Part shown: piece by piece, positions 41,342-49,213 of the stretch
Layout: the number at the start of each line of letters is the position of its first letter
Position numbering within the stretch: position 1 is the stretch's first letter
Origin: Mycobacterium barrassiae
Lineage (GTDB): Bacteria; Actinomycetota; Actinomycetes; Mycobacteriales; Mycobacteriaceae
Direction of reading: 5' to 3'
Assembly: GCF_025822765.1 (NCBI RefSeq)
Contig: NZ_JACKUK010000025.1
Location: forward strand, 291,302-355,301
DNA: 64,000 bases
Program-made: the position numbers and the translations under genes
The notes under the pieces: model-generated
Seen by the model: the letters and a program-made list of their open reading frames with translations, nothing else
Told to the model about the DNA's origin: nothing
The model's database searches: none

Positions 41342-42058
41342 GTGCCCGAAGCGAAGCGGCCCGATCCCAAACGGCGATCCCCGACTTCTCGACCAAAGTC
41401 GGGTAAGTCCGAGGCCGCACGGGGCCGACCGCGTGGCACGTCGCCCGCCCGCCGGGAACCGCGCTCGACTGAGTCGCGGCCCGCGGCCAAGGCCCAAACC
41501 AAAGCCGCCGAGGCGCAGGCTCAGGACGAACCGAAGGACACCGCCGACTCGATCCGCAAATCGATTGCGGTATCGGCCGAACAGCAGTCTGAGCAACGGT
41601 TCGGCTCCGCGGCACGGCGGGCAGCGATCCTGGCCGCGGTGGTCTGCGTGCTGACGTTGACCATCGCGGGGCCCGTGCGGACGTACTTCGGTCAGCGCAC
41701 CGAGATGAAGCAGCTGAAGGCCACCGAGGAGCAGTTGCGCGCCCAGATCGCAGAGTTGGAGCAGCAGAAGGTCAAGCTGAACGACCCCGTCTTCATCGCT
41801 GCGCAGGCGCGGGAACGCCTCGGATTCGTGATGCCCGGGGAGATTCCGTATCAGGTGCAGCTTCCTCCGGGCAGTGCGGTGCCGGTGACCCCTGGCGACG
41901 CCGAGCTGGCGACAGTGGATCCTGACCAACCCTGGTACACGGCGCTGTGGGGCACCATCGCCGATGCGCCGTACGGGGTTGCGCCGGCGCCGCCGCCCGG
42001 TCCGCCAGGTCCCGCGCCCCTTCCGCCCGCCCCGAGCAGTGCGCCCGCCGGTGGTTGA
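41342..42058 (+). CDS. ftsB: Septum formation initiator, DivIC/FtsB family
   Basis: A 238-residue bitopic cell-division protein. A long basic/Pro-Ala cytoplasmic N-terminus (~1-95), one transmembrane helix (~97-115, AILAAVVCVLTLTIAG), a coiled coil (~120-150, EMKQLKATEEQLRAQIAEL), and a Pro-rich periplasmic tail. It forms the FtsQ-FtsL-FtsB-type subcomplex of the divisome. The start is GTG at 41342. Its stop overlaps the DUF501 start. Rv1024 equivalent. Confidence 0.92.
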   Translation: MPEAKRPDPKRRSPTSRPKSGKSEAARGRPRGTSPARREPRSTESRPAAKAQTKAAEAQAQDEPKDTADSIRKSIAVSAEQQSEQRFGSAARRAAILAAVVCVLTLTIAGPVRTYFGQRTEMKQLKATEEQLRAQIAELEQQKVKLNDPVFIAAQARERLGFVMPGEIPYQVQLPPGSAVPVTPGDAELATVDPDQPWYTALWGTIADAPYGVAPAPPPGPPGPAPLPPAPSSAPAGG

Positions 42059-42545
42059 CCCGGCGGATCTGGCGGCGGTCGCGGAGCAACTCGGTCGTGA
42101 ACCGCGGGGTGTGCTCGAGATCGCCTACCGATGCCCCAACGGCGAGCCCGGTGTCGTCAAGACGGCGCCGAAGTTACCTGACGGCACACCGTTTCCGACG
42201 CTGTACTACCTGACGCACCCCACGTTGACCGCGGCGGCGAGTCGATTGGAGTCGTCGGGCATGATGCGAGAGATGACCGAGCGCCTTCAGCACGATCCGG
42301 AGCTGGCCGCCGCATATCGGCGGGCTCACGAGTCCTACCTCGCCGAGCGCGATGCGATAGAGCCTTTGGGCACAACGTTTTCCGGCGGCGGCATGCCCGA
42401 CCGGGTCAAATGCCTACACGTGCTGATCGCGCACTCGCTGGCCAAGGGGCCTGGCACCAACCCGCTGGGCGACGAAGCACTGGCGGTGCTGGCCGCCGAA
42501 CCGGCGATGGCGGGCATTCTGGACCGGGAGACGTGGAGTTCATGA
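42051..42545 (+). CDS. DUF501 family protein
   Basis: A 164-residue conserved actinobacterial protein (Rv1025 type). DUF501 landmarks: RCPNGEPGVVKTAP, PFPTLYYLTHP, VKCLHVLIAHSLA and GTNPLGDE. The start is GTG at 42051, overlapping the preceding gene by 8 bp, and its stop overlaps ppx by 4 bp. The eno-ftsB-DUF501-ppx order is strongly conserved. Function unknown. Confidence 0.92.
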   Translation: MVDPADLAAVAEQLGREPRGVLEIAYRCPNGEPGVVKTAPKLPDGTPFPTLYYLTHPTLTAAASRLESSGMMREMTERLQHDPELAAAYRRAHESYLAERDAIEPLGTTFSGGGMPDRVKCLHVLIAHSLAKGPGTNPLGDEALAVLAAEPAMAGILDRETWSS

Positions 42546-43480
42546 GTAGGGTCGGTGCGATCGACTGCGGTACCAACTCGATTCGATTGTTGATCGCCGA
42601 CATCGAGGACGGCAAGATTTCCGACGTGCATCGCGAGATGCGCATCGTCCGGTTGGGGCAGGGGGTCGACGCCACCGGGCAGTTCGCTCCCGACGCGCTG
42701 GCCCGGACCCGGACGGCGCTGGCCGACTACGTCGAGCTGATGCGTAGACACGAGGTGTCGAAGGTGCGGATGGTCGCCACGTCTGCGACGCGCGACGCCT
42801 CCAACCGCGATGTGTTCTTCGCGATGACCGAGGAAGTACTGGGCGGCGTCGTGTCCGGAGCGGTAGCCGAAGTGATCACGGGTACCGAGGAAGCCGAACT
42901 GTCGTTCCGCGGGGCGGTCAACGAATTGGACACCGCGACAGGTCCTTTCGTTGTCGTCGACCTGGGCGGCGGGTCGACGGAAGTGGTACTCGGCGTGCGC
43001 GACGTCGAGGCCAGCTTCTCCGCTGACATCGGGTGTGTGCGGCTGACCGAACGCTGCCTGCACTCCGACCCGCCGACCGCCGTCGAGATCGCTGCGGCAC
43101 GCGAGGTGGTCCGCGAGGGGCTGGCCGAAGCGTTCCGCGTCGTACCAGTCGAGCGCGCACGCACCTGGGTCGGCGTGGCGGGCACCATGACGACGGTCTC
43201 GGCGCTGGCGCACAAGATGACGACCTACGACTCCGAGGCAATCCATTTGTCTCGGACGCCCTTCGGCGACCTGCTGCCCGTCTGCGATGAGCTGATCGCG
43301 ATGACACGTGCGCAGCGCGCCGCGCTGGGGCCGATGCACGAGGGCCGGGTGGACGTGATCGGCGGGGGAGCGATCATCGTCGAGGAGTTGGCGTATGCGC
43401 TGGGGCAGCGGGCCGGCATCGACGAGTTGGTGGTCAGCGAGCACGACATTCTCGACGGTATCGCCCTGTCGATCGCCTAG
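42542..43480 (+). CDS. ppx: Exopolyphosphatase (Ppx/GppA family)
   Basis: A 312-residue ASKHA-fold phosphatase that trims inorganic polyphosphate and/or hydrolyses pppGpp (PPX2/Rv1026 type). Motifs: AIDCGTNSIRLLIA at the N-terminus, ATSATRDASNRD, ITGTEEAELSF, and VVDLGGGSTEVVLG (phosphate 2 loop). The start is ATG at 42542 in an ATGA overlap with DUF501. Shorter than the E. coli enzymes because the C-terminal domains are absent, as usual for mycobacterial PPX. Followed 8 bp later by palindrome B3. Confidence 0.95.
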   Translation: MSRVGAIDCGTNSIRLLIADIEDGKISDVHREMRIVRLGQGVDATGQFAPDALARTRTALADYVELMRRHEVSKVRMVATSATRDASNRDVFFAMTEEVLGGVVSGAVAEVITGTEEAELSFRGAVNELDTATGPFVVVDLGGGSTEVVLGVRDVEASFSADIGCVRLTERCLHSDPPTAVEIAAAREVVREGLAEAFRVVPVERARTWVGVAGTMTTVSALAHKMTTYDSEAIHLSRTPFGDLLPVCDELIAMTRAQRAALGPMHEGRVDVIGGGAIIVEELAYALGQRAGIDELVVSEHDILDGIALSIA

Positions 43481-43487
43481 TTTTTCG

Positions 43488-43540
43488 GCGATTTCGGCGT
43501 GCTTAGTCACGCTCAGCGTGACTCAGCACGCCGAAATCGC
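43488..43540. repeat. Family B palindrome, copy B3 (near-perfect)
   Basis: A 53-bp palindrome centred on 43514: outer arms GCGATTTCGGCGTGCT (43488-43503) and their complement (43525-43540), one unmatched pair, then inner arms AGTCACGCT/AGCGTGACT around a single C. Located between ppx and the 43574 gene. Confidence 0.97.
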
Positions 43541-43573
43541 AAGGGATCGCGAGCGTCGTGCGTTGAACGAGGT

Positions 43574-43825
43574 GTGAACGACTCAACGACGGGCCGCGGC
43601 ATAGGCGCGACCGAACGGCGGCTCATCGAGCAGCTGGTCGAGCGCCTCATCGATCGCTTTCCGGCGATCGACTCGGTGACGGTGTCGTGGGTCGTCGGCG
43701 AGATCCACGCCCGCTACGACGGCCGGCCGGTGCGCGAGTACATCCCGCTGTTCGTCGAACGCCACGCCGTCGCCGAGCTCCAGCGGTTGTCGGCGACCGC
43801 GGAGACCACGGCAGCGATCGCCTAA
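43574..43825 (+). CDS. Small three-helix-bundle dimerisation-domain-like protein
   Basis: An 83-residue basic/acidic helical protein resembling the actinobacterial family of small 'three-helix bundle dimerisation' proteins (pattern ERLIDRFP...VVGEIHARYDG...YIPLFVERHAVAEL). No signal peptide or membrane segment. The start is GTG at 43574 (GAACGAGGT upstream); upstream in-frame codons are inside palindrome B3. Family B palindromes flank it on both sides (43488-43540 and 43831-43885). Function unknown. Confidence 0.75.
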   Translation: MNDSTTGRGIGATERRLIEQLVERLIDRFPAIDSVTVSWVVGEIHARYDGRPVREYIPLFVERHAVAELQRLSATAETTAAIA

Positions 43826-43830
43826 ACCCC

Positions 43831-43885
43831 TGCGATTTCGGCGTGCTCAGTCACGCTCAGCGTGACCTAGCACGCCGAAATCGCA
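43831..43885. repeat. Family B palindrome, copy B4 (near-perfect), overlapping the crotonase stop
   Basis: Outer arms TGCGATTTCGGCGTGCT (43831-43847) and their complement (43869-43885) with inner AGTCACGCT/AGCGTGAC. It supplies the last ~9 codons and the stop of the minus-strand crotonase gene and lies between that gene and the converging 43574 gene. Confidence 0.97.
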
Positions 43886-44657
43886 AAAGATCGGGGTGGT
43901 CGCGTTCGTTGAACCTCCGCAGCCCCTCGAACGTCTCGGGTTCGACGATCGACCGGCCGAAGCATTCCGCCTCGATACGCAACCCGTCTTCCAGCGGCCT
44001 GCCCTGCCCGCGACGGGCGGCCTCCAAATCGGTGCGCAACGCCGGCTGGGGCAGCGCCGCGATGGTCTCGGCCAGTTCGAGAGCTCGCTGCACGCAGTTG
44101 CCGCGCGGCACAACCTCGTTGACCAACCCGATGCGCAGCGCTTCGTCGGCGTCGATGACGCGTCCCGTGATGATGAGTTCGATCGCCCGGCGGTACCCGA
44201 GGATGCGCGTGAGCCGCTGCGTACCGCCGTCGGCCAACCCGATGTTCCACCGCCGGCACGTCACCCCGAACGTGGCGTGTTCATCGGCGATCGCCAAATC
44301 GGTCCAACAGGCCCACTCCAGTCCGCCCGCGTACGCGACGCCGTTGATGGCCGCGATGGTCGGCTTGTACACATCCGTCCACCGTGACGGCCCCAGGACG
44401 CCGTCGTCGGGGCTCGCGTCGATCTCGAGCTCACCCGCAATCGCGGCCTTGAGATCGCCGCCCGCGCTGAATGCGTCGCCACCCGCACCGGTGAGGATCC
44501 CGACCAGCGCGCCGTCGTCGTCGCGGAAGCGGCCCCACGCATCGACGAGTTCCCGATGTGTCTGCGGGCCAATCGCGTTCATGCGTTCCGGCCGGTTGAT
44601 TGTGATGACCGTGACCGGTCCGCGCTGCTCGTAGAGCAGATGCTCGTAATCGGTCAT
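43857..44657 (-). CDS. Enoyl-CoA hydratase/isomerase (crotonase) family protein
   Basis: A 266-residue crotonase. CoA-binding/oxyanion elements: FSAGGDLKAAI (~residue 65) and the second block NGVAYAGGLEWACWTDLAIA (~105-124). Where canonical hydratases place catalytic Glu residues the sequence reads GGLEWAC and GLADGGTQR, so the exact reaction (hydration, isomerisation, hydrolysis) is open. The start is ATG at 44657, a 4-bp overlap with the Rieske gene. The C-terminal LLRFRRARSR is encoded by palindrome B4 and is probably not native to the family. Confidence 0.88.
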   Translation of the reverse strand: MTDYEHLLYEQRGPVTVITINRPERMNAIGPQTHRELVDAWGRFRDDDGALVGILTGAGGDAFSAGGDLKAAIAGELEIDASPDDGVLGPSRWTDVYKPTIAAINGVAYAGGLEWACWTDLAIADEHATFGVTCRRWNIGLADGGTQRLTRILGYRRAIELIITGRVIDADEALRIGLVNEVVPRGNCVQRALELAETIAALPQPALRTDLEAARRGQGRPLEDGLRIEAECFGRSIVEPETFEGLRRFNERDHPDLLRFRRARSR

Positions 44658-45817
44658 CGCATCGCCGCCAGCCGCGCGTCGAGGGTGGCGTGGAAGTGCC
44701 CGATCGCACTCTCATGGGTGCCGAACTCGACGAATTCATTGGCGCCGGCATGCAGTCCGCGCTGCACTCCCTCCGACATCTCGTTGTCCTCCACCCCGCC
44801 CTCGTTGAGCAGATTGCGCGCGCCCTCGGCCGATTCACGATCGGCAGCAACCCGTTCCGCCACGTCAGGCGTGACCATGGCGTAGATGGTGACGTTTGTG
44901 CGGTCGACGTCGACCGGGTCGATGGTGATCATCAGCACCTGGTTGGGGAACGTCGCGACCATGACATTCGGGAACAGGTGATACACGTAGGTCACCCGGT
45001 GATCCACCGACCACGACGATTCCGGACGGTCGCGCAACCGTTCGATGTTTTGGTACGGGAACGTAACTCGGCTGTTCGGCCCGAACATCTCGACGACGTT
45101 GAGGTCGTCGTACTGCAGCGGATAGAACGTGTCCTTGTGCGTCGTACGGATGTGATAGCCCTCCAGGAATTGCTCGACGAGCACCTTCCAATTCATCGCG
45201 CGCAGAGCGGGTCGCACCGCGAACAGCCGCGTCGCCGGCATCAACTTGTCCCGCCACGGACTGCCGTCGGTCAGGGCTGACATCGCGGCCTCCGCGTCCG
45301 GGCCCAGCGATCCCAGCGGACCGATGACGATCAACCCGTCGACTTCCCGGCTCTCGACCTCGACCAGCCCGCGTGCCGCCATGTCCAGGTCGGGAAACGC
45401 GTCAGCGTGTGGCACATGCGACAGCGCACCGTCGAGGCGATAGGTCCACCCGTGATAGCGGCACACCAATGCCTGCGCACAGCCCGGCCCTTCGACGAGT
45501 GCCATCCCGCGGTGCCTGCAGGCGTTGCGGAAGACCCGCGCCTTGCCGTCGCGGCCGCGCACCGCGAACAGCGGCACTCCGAAACTGACCCGTTCGACAT
45601 GGTCGCCAGGCTTCGGCAGTGCCGCCGACGGCAGATACACACTGGGGTACGAGCGCAACAGCTCGAGCTCCTCAGCGAATCGCGTTGGATTCAAATAGTT
45701 TTCGACCGGCTCCCGCCACGCGGCGCCCACATCGGTCGTGCCGGCGTCGATATGGGCCAGGATGCGGCGAGCGATGTCGCGATCATCGGCGACCGACGCC
45801 CTTGTCGGAGTGGCCAT
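44654..45817 (-). CDS. Rieske non-heme iron oxygenase, alpha subunit
   Basis: A 387-residue ring-hydroxylating oxygenase. The Rieske 2Fe-2S site is complete: CRHRGMALVEG and CRYHGWTYRLDG. The C-terminal catalytic domain contains the mononuclear iron ligands in the region EGYHIRTTHKDTFYPL (two His) with a later Asp/Glu. No ferredoxin or reductase gene is adjacent, so electron partners are elsewhere. The start is ATG at 45817. Operon with the crotonase; together they suggest oxidative degradation of an aromatic, steroid or quaternary-amine-like compound. Confidence 0.9.
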   Translation of the reverse strand: MATPTRASVADDRDIARRILAHIDAGTTDVGAAWREPVENYLNPTRFAEELELLRSYPSVYLPSAALPKPGDHVERVSFGVPLFAVRGRDGKARVFRNACRHRGMALVEGPGCAQALVCRYHGWTYRLDGALSHVPHADAFPDLDMAARGLVEVESREVDGLIVIGPLGSLGPDAEAAMSALTDGSPWRDKLMPATRLFAVRPALRAMNWKVLVEQFLEGYHIRTTHKDTFYPLQYDDLNVVEMFGPNSRVTFPYQNIERLRDRPESSWSVDHRVTYVYHLFPNVMVATFPNQVLMITIDPVDVDRTNVTIYAMVTPDVAERVAADRESAEGARNLLNEGGVEDNEMSEGVQRGLHAGANEFVEFGTHESAIGHFHATLDARLAAMR

Positions 45818-45914
45818 GCTTCGGAAGTATCACACTCGAAACGCTACGTGTCAATGAAATCGTGAGATAGCATCATGGGGCCTTGGAGACACGACCGATG
45901 CGACGAGGAGAGAC

Positions 45915-46943
45915 ATGGCAACGGATTCGCCAATGCAACTGGGAATGGTCGGCCTTGGCCGCATGGGTGCCAACCTGGTACGACGCCTCATGCGCGACGG
46001 GCATCGCTGCGTGGTCTACGACATGAACGCCGACGCGGTGTCCGGTCTTGCGGGCGAGGGCGCCACCGGTGCCGACTCGCTGAGCGATTTCGTGCAGAAA
46101 CTCGAGAAGCCTCGCGCTGTGTGGTTGATGCTGCCCGCGGCGGTGGTGGACTCGACGCTGGAACAGTTGGTGGATCTGTTGGAGCCGGGCGACACGGTGA
46201 TCGACGGCGGAAACTCCTACTACCGCGACGACATTACCCGCGCCAAGAGTCTGCTGACGAAGAACATCCACTACGTGGACTGCGGCACCAGTGGCGGCGT
46301 GTGGGGCCTCGAGCGCGGCTACAGCCTGATGATCGGCGGAGAGACGGAGGTCGTACAGCGCCTCGATCCGATCTTCAAGACGATCGCGCCGGGGGAGGGC
46401 TGCGCCGAGCCCACCCCGAGCCGCACCCGCACCGACGGCACCGCCCAGGACGGGTATCTGCACTGCGGCCCAAGCGGCGCAGGGCATTTCGTGAAGATGG
46501 TGCACAACGGGGTGGAGTACGGGATGATGGCCGCCATCGCCGAGGGCCTGAGCATCATCAAGCACGCCGACGCGGGCAAGGTCGACCGCACGGTCGACGC
46601 GGAGACCACGCCACTGCGCGATCCGTGGGCCTACCAGTACACGATCGACGTGGGTGAGGTGGCTGAAGTCTGGCGGCGTGGCTCGGTGGTCGGTTCGTGG
46701 CTGGTCGATCTCACCGCCGACGCATTGGCACGCTCGCCCGAGCTCGACGACTTCAGCGGCCGGGTGTCGGACTCCGGTGAGGGACGCTGGACGGTCTTGG
46801 CCGCCGTGGACGAGGGTGTTCCCGCGCCGGTGATCACCACGTCGCTGTACGAACGGTTCCAATCGCGGCAACTCGGCGAATTCACCGACAAGCTCTTGTC
46901 GGCGATGCGCAGCGAATTCGGCGGCCACGCCGAGAAGAAGTGA
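45915..46943 (+). CDS. gnd: 6-phosphogluconate dehydrogenase (decarboxylating)
   Basis: A 342-residue short-form (GndA/NAD-type) enzyme giving ribulose 5-phosphate and CO2. N-terminal Rossmann GMVGLGRMGANLVRRL, NSYYRDD, the substrate region CGTSGGVWGLERGY, and HNGVEYGMMAAIAEG with catalytic Lys in the preceding HFVKM. The start is ATG at 45915. Its stop overlaps the zwf GTG by 4 bp, so the two oxidative pentose-phosphate enzymes are translationally coupled. Confidence 0.95.
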   Translation: MATDSPMQLGMVGLGRMGANLVRRLMRDGHRCVVYDMNADAVSGLAGEGATGADSLSDFVQKLEKPRAVWLMLPAAVVDSTLEQLVDLLEPGDTVIDGGNSYYRDDITRAKSLLTKNIHYVDCGTSGGVWGLERGYSLMIGGETEVVQRLDPIFKTIAPGEGCAEPTPSRTRTDGTAQDGYLHCGPSGAGHFVKMVHNGVEYGMMAAIAEGLSIIKHADAGKVDRTVDAETTPLRDPWAYQYTIDVGEVAEVWRRGSVVGSWLVDLTADALARSPELDDFSGRVSDSGEGRWTVLAAVDEGVPAPVITTSLYERFQSRQLGEFTDKLLSAMRSEFGGHAEKK

Positions 46944-48337
46944 CCGCCATGACGGCAGCGACGTCGCCCGCCGATGTACTGGTGGTCTTCGGCATCACCG
47001 GAGACCTCGCCAAGAAGATGACGTTTCGCTCGCTGTACCGGCTGGAGCGACGCAAGCAGCTGGACTGTCCGATCGTCGGCGTCGCCCTCGACGACTGGTC
47101 GGTGGCGACGCTGCGTGATCACGCCCGCCAGGCGATCGAGGCCGGCGGCGAGACGATCGACGAGGACGTGTTCGCGCGGTTCGCCAAGCGCCTGTCGATG
47201 GTGTCCGGCGATTTCGCCGACGCGAAAACCTACGACCGGGTGGCCAAGGCGATCCAGGGCAAGCACACGCCCGTCTTCTATCTCGAGATACCGCCGTCGC
47301 TGTTCGGCCGCGTCGTCGAGGGGCTGTCCAACGCCAATCTCACCTCGCGCGCGCGGGTGGTGGTGGAGAAGCCCTTCGGTCACGACCTGGCGTCCGCGCG
47401 GGCGCTCAACGCGCAGCTCAGCGCGGTGCTGGAGGAGTGGCAGATCTTCCGTATCGACCACTTCCTCGGTAAGGAACCGGCGATGGACATCATGTTCCTG
47501 CGGTTCGCCAACTCGGTTTTCGAGCCGCTGTGGAACCGTGACCGGGTCCAGTGTGTGCAGATCACGATGGCCGAGAACTTCGGTGTCGAGGATCGCGGCA
47601 GCTTCTATGACCCGGTCGGGGCGCTGCGCGACGTGGTGCAGAACCACCTGCTGCAGCTGACCGGGCTGTTCGCCGCCGAGCCGCCGAGCGTCGCCGACGC
47701 CGACGGGCTGCGCGACAAGCGCGTGGAGGTGTTTCGCGCGATTCCGTCGATCGATCCCGCGCATTACGTGCGTGGGCAGTACGACGGTTATCGCTCGGTC
47801 AAGGGCGTGGCGCCCGACTCGCAGACCGAGACGTTCGCCGCACTGCGGTTTGAGATCGACAACTGGCGCTGGGCCGGCGTGCCGTTCTTCATTCGGGCGG
47901 GCAAAGCACTCCCGGTGCGGGCCACCGAGATCCGCGTCATCTTCAAGAGACCGCCGAAGCTGGCGATCACCTCGGAGACCCACGAACCCAACGAACTCGT
48001 GTTGCGCATCGACCCGAAGCCGGGCACCGATATGATCATTCAAGCCAAGGAGCCGGGCGCCAATCGCACTCGCTCCGTTGACTTGTCGCTGATCTTCGCC
48101 GAGGAACTGGGAGAGGCTCCCGAACCCTACGAGCGGCTGCTGAGCGACGCGATGCGCGGCGACTCCGCTCAGTTCGCGCGCGAGGACGGAGTCGAGGAGA
48201 CGTGGCGGATCGTGCAGCCGCTACTCGACAATCCGCCACCGGTACAGCCGTACGCGGTCGGATCGTGGGGGCCGGAAGGTGCATCGAAACTGTGTGCCGG
48301 ACAACCAAGTTGGCGTGAACCCTGGCTGGGGGGATAG
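46940..48337 (+). CDS. zwf: Glucose-6-phosphate 1-dehydrogenase
   Basis: A 465-residue enzyme producing 6-phosphogluconolactone and NAD(P)H. Coenzyme site FGITGDLAKK (residues ~14-23), the active-site RIDHFLGKE (~172, catalytic His), and VEKPFGHD. The start is GTG at 46940, overlapping gnd; an internal ATG three codons on is possible. Length is slightly short but complete. Divides carbon flow with gnd; the adjacent PaaX-like gene follows directly. Confidence 0.96.
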   Translation: MTAMTAATSPADVLVVFGITGDLAKKMTFRSLYRLERRKQLDCPIVGVALDDWSVATLRDHARQAIEAGGETIDEDVFARFAKRLSMVSGDFADAKTYDRVAKAIQGKHTPVFYLEIPPSLFGRVVEGLSNANLTSRARVVVEKPFGHDLASARALNAQLSAVLEEWQIFRIDHFLGKEPAMDIMFLRFANSVFEPLWNRDRVQCVQITMAENFGVEDRGSFYDPVGALRDVVQNHLLQLTGLFAAEPPSVADADGLRDKRVEVFRAIPSIDPAHYVRGQYDGYRSVKGVAPDSQTETFAALRFEIDNWRWAGVPFFIRAGKALPVRATEIRVIFKRPPKLAITSETHEPNELVLRIDPKPGTDMIIQAKEPGANRTRSVDLSLIFAEELGEAPEPYERLLSDAMRGDSAQFAREDGVEETWRIVQPLLDNPPPVQPYAVGSWGPEGASKLCAGQPSWREPWLGG

Positions 48338-49132
48338 GTGCCGACAGCGTCCCGCGCCCGCGTCGCCGACCTGATTGGCGATCGCACCCTGAGCGCACGG
48401 TCAGTCCTCGCGACGGCCTTGCTGGGTGCTGACGAACCACACCTCACGGTGGGGGAGCTCGTCGCGGTCGCTTCACTGTTCGGCATCAGCGACGGCGCCG
48501 CCCGCACCTGCCTGTGGCGCATGGTGTCCAACGGTGAGCTCACCGGTGAAGACGGCGTCTACGCGCTGGCCGGGCCGCTGCTGGAACGGCGGGAACGCGT
48601 CGACGAGGCCGCCAGGTTCGACGACACGGCGTTGCCGTGGGACGGCACATGGGAATTGGCCGTGGTCTCACTGGAGCGTCGGTCCGCCGCCGATCGGCTC
48701 GCCCTGCGCAAGGCCGCCGCGGGACTACATCTCGCGGAGCTGCGTGAAGGTGTCTGGATACGTCCGGACAACCTGGACCCGGACCGTCTGCCGACGCTGC
48801 GCGCGGTGCTCGACCGCCAGTGCGTGCACTTCCACAGCGCGGCCACCGACGTCCCCGTCGACGTCGTGAGATCCCTGTTCAACCTTGCCGATTGGGCAGC
48901 CGATGCCCGCCGGCTCACCGAGGCCATGCGCGACGAGCTGGACGTCGAAGCGGTCGATGCCGGCGACTTCATCTACCTGTTCGCTTTGTCGATCACCGTG
49001 GTCCGCCATCTACAGCTCGACCCGCTGCTACCCGTCGAGCTCGAGCCTGACGACTGGCCGGGCCACGATATGCGTGGCACCTACCGCCAGTTCGACGAGG
49101 CGTTCAAACGCCAGCTCGCCAGCCGACGCTAG
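48338..49132 (+). CDS. PaaX-family transcriptional regulator
   Basis: A 264-residue GntR-related repressor of the PaaX type: an N-terminal winged helix (VGELVAVASLFGISDGAARTCLWRM in part), a ferredoxin-like middle domain (WDGTWELAVVSL), and the C-terminal PaaX domain ending in RGTYRQFDEAF. PaaX proteins usually repress phenylacetate or other catabolic genes in response to a CoA thioester. The GTG start directly abuts the zwf stop (48337/48338), so it is cotranscribed with gnd-zwf. Target unknown. Confidence 0.88.
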   Translation: MPTASRARVADLIGDRTLSARSVLATALLGADEPHLTVGELVAVASLFGISDGAARTCLWRMVSNGELTGEDGVYALAGPLLERRERVDEAARFDDTALPWDGTWELAVVSLERRSAADRLALRKAAAGLHLAELREGVWIRPDNLDPDRLPTLRAVLDRQCVHFHSAATDVPVDVVRSLFNLADWAADARRLTEAMRDELDVEAVDAGDFIYLFALSITVVRHLQLDPLLPVELEPDDWPGHDMRGTYRQFDEAFKRQLASRR

Positions 49133-49147
49133 CCATCACCCGTTGCC

Positions 49148-49205
49148 GGGCAGACGCGAAATCCCCCAAATTCCAGCGATTTTGGTGTTTTCGCGTCTAC
49201 TCGGC
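49148..49205. repeat. Family A palindrome, copy A3 (decayed)
   Basis: AGACGCGAAA (49152-49161) and its complement (49189-49198) form the intact part; the outer GCGAG and the inner C-rich arm are mismatched. Located between the converging paaX-like and prpE genes. Confidence 0.75.
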
Positions 49206-49213
49206 AATAAGCG

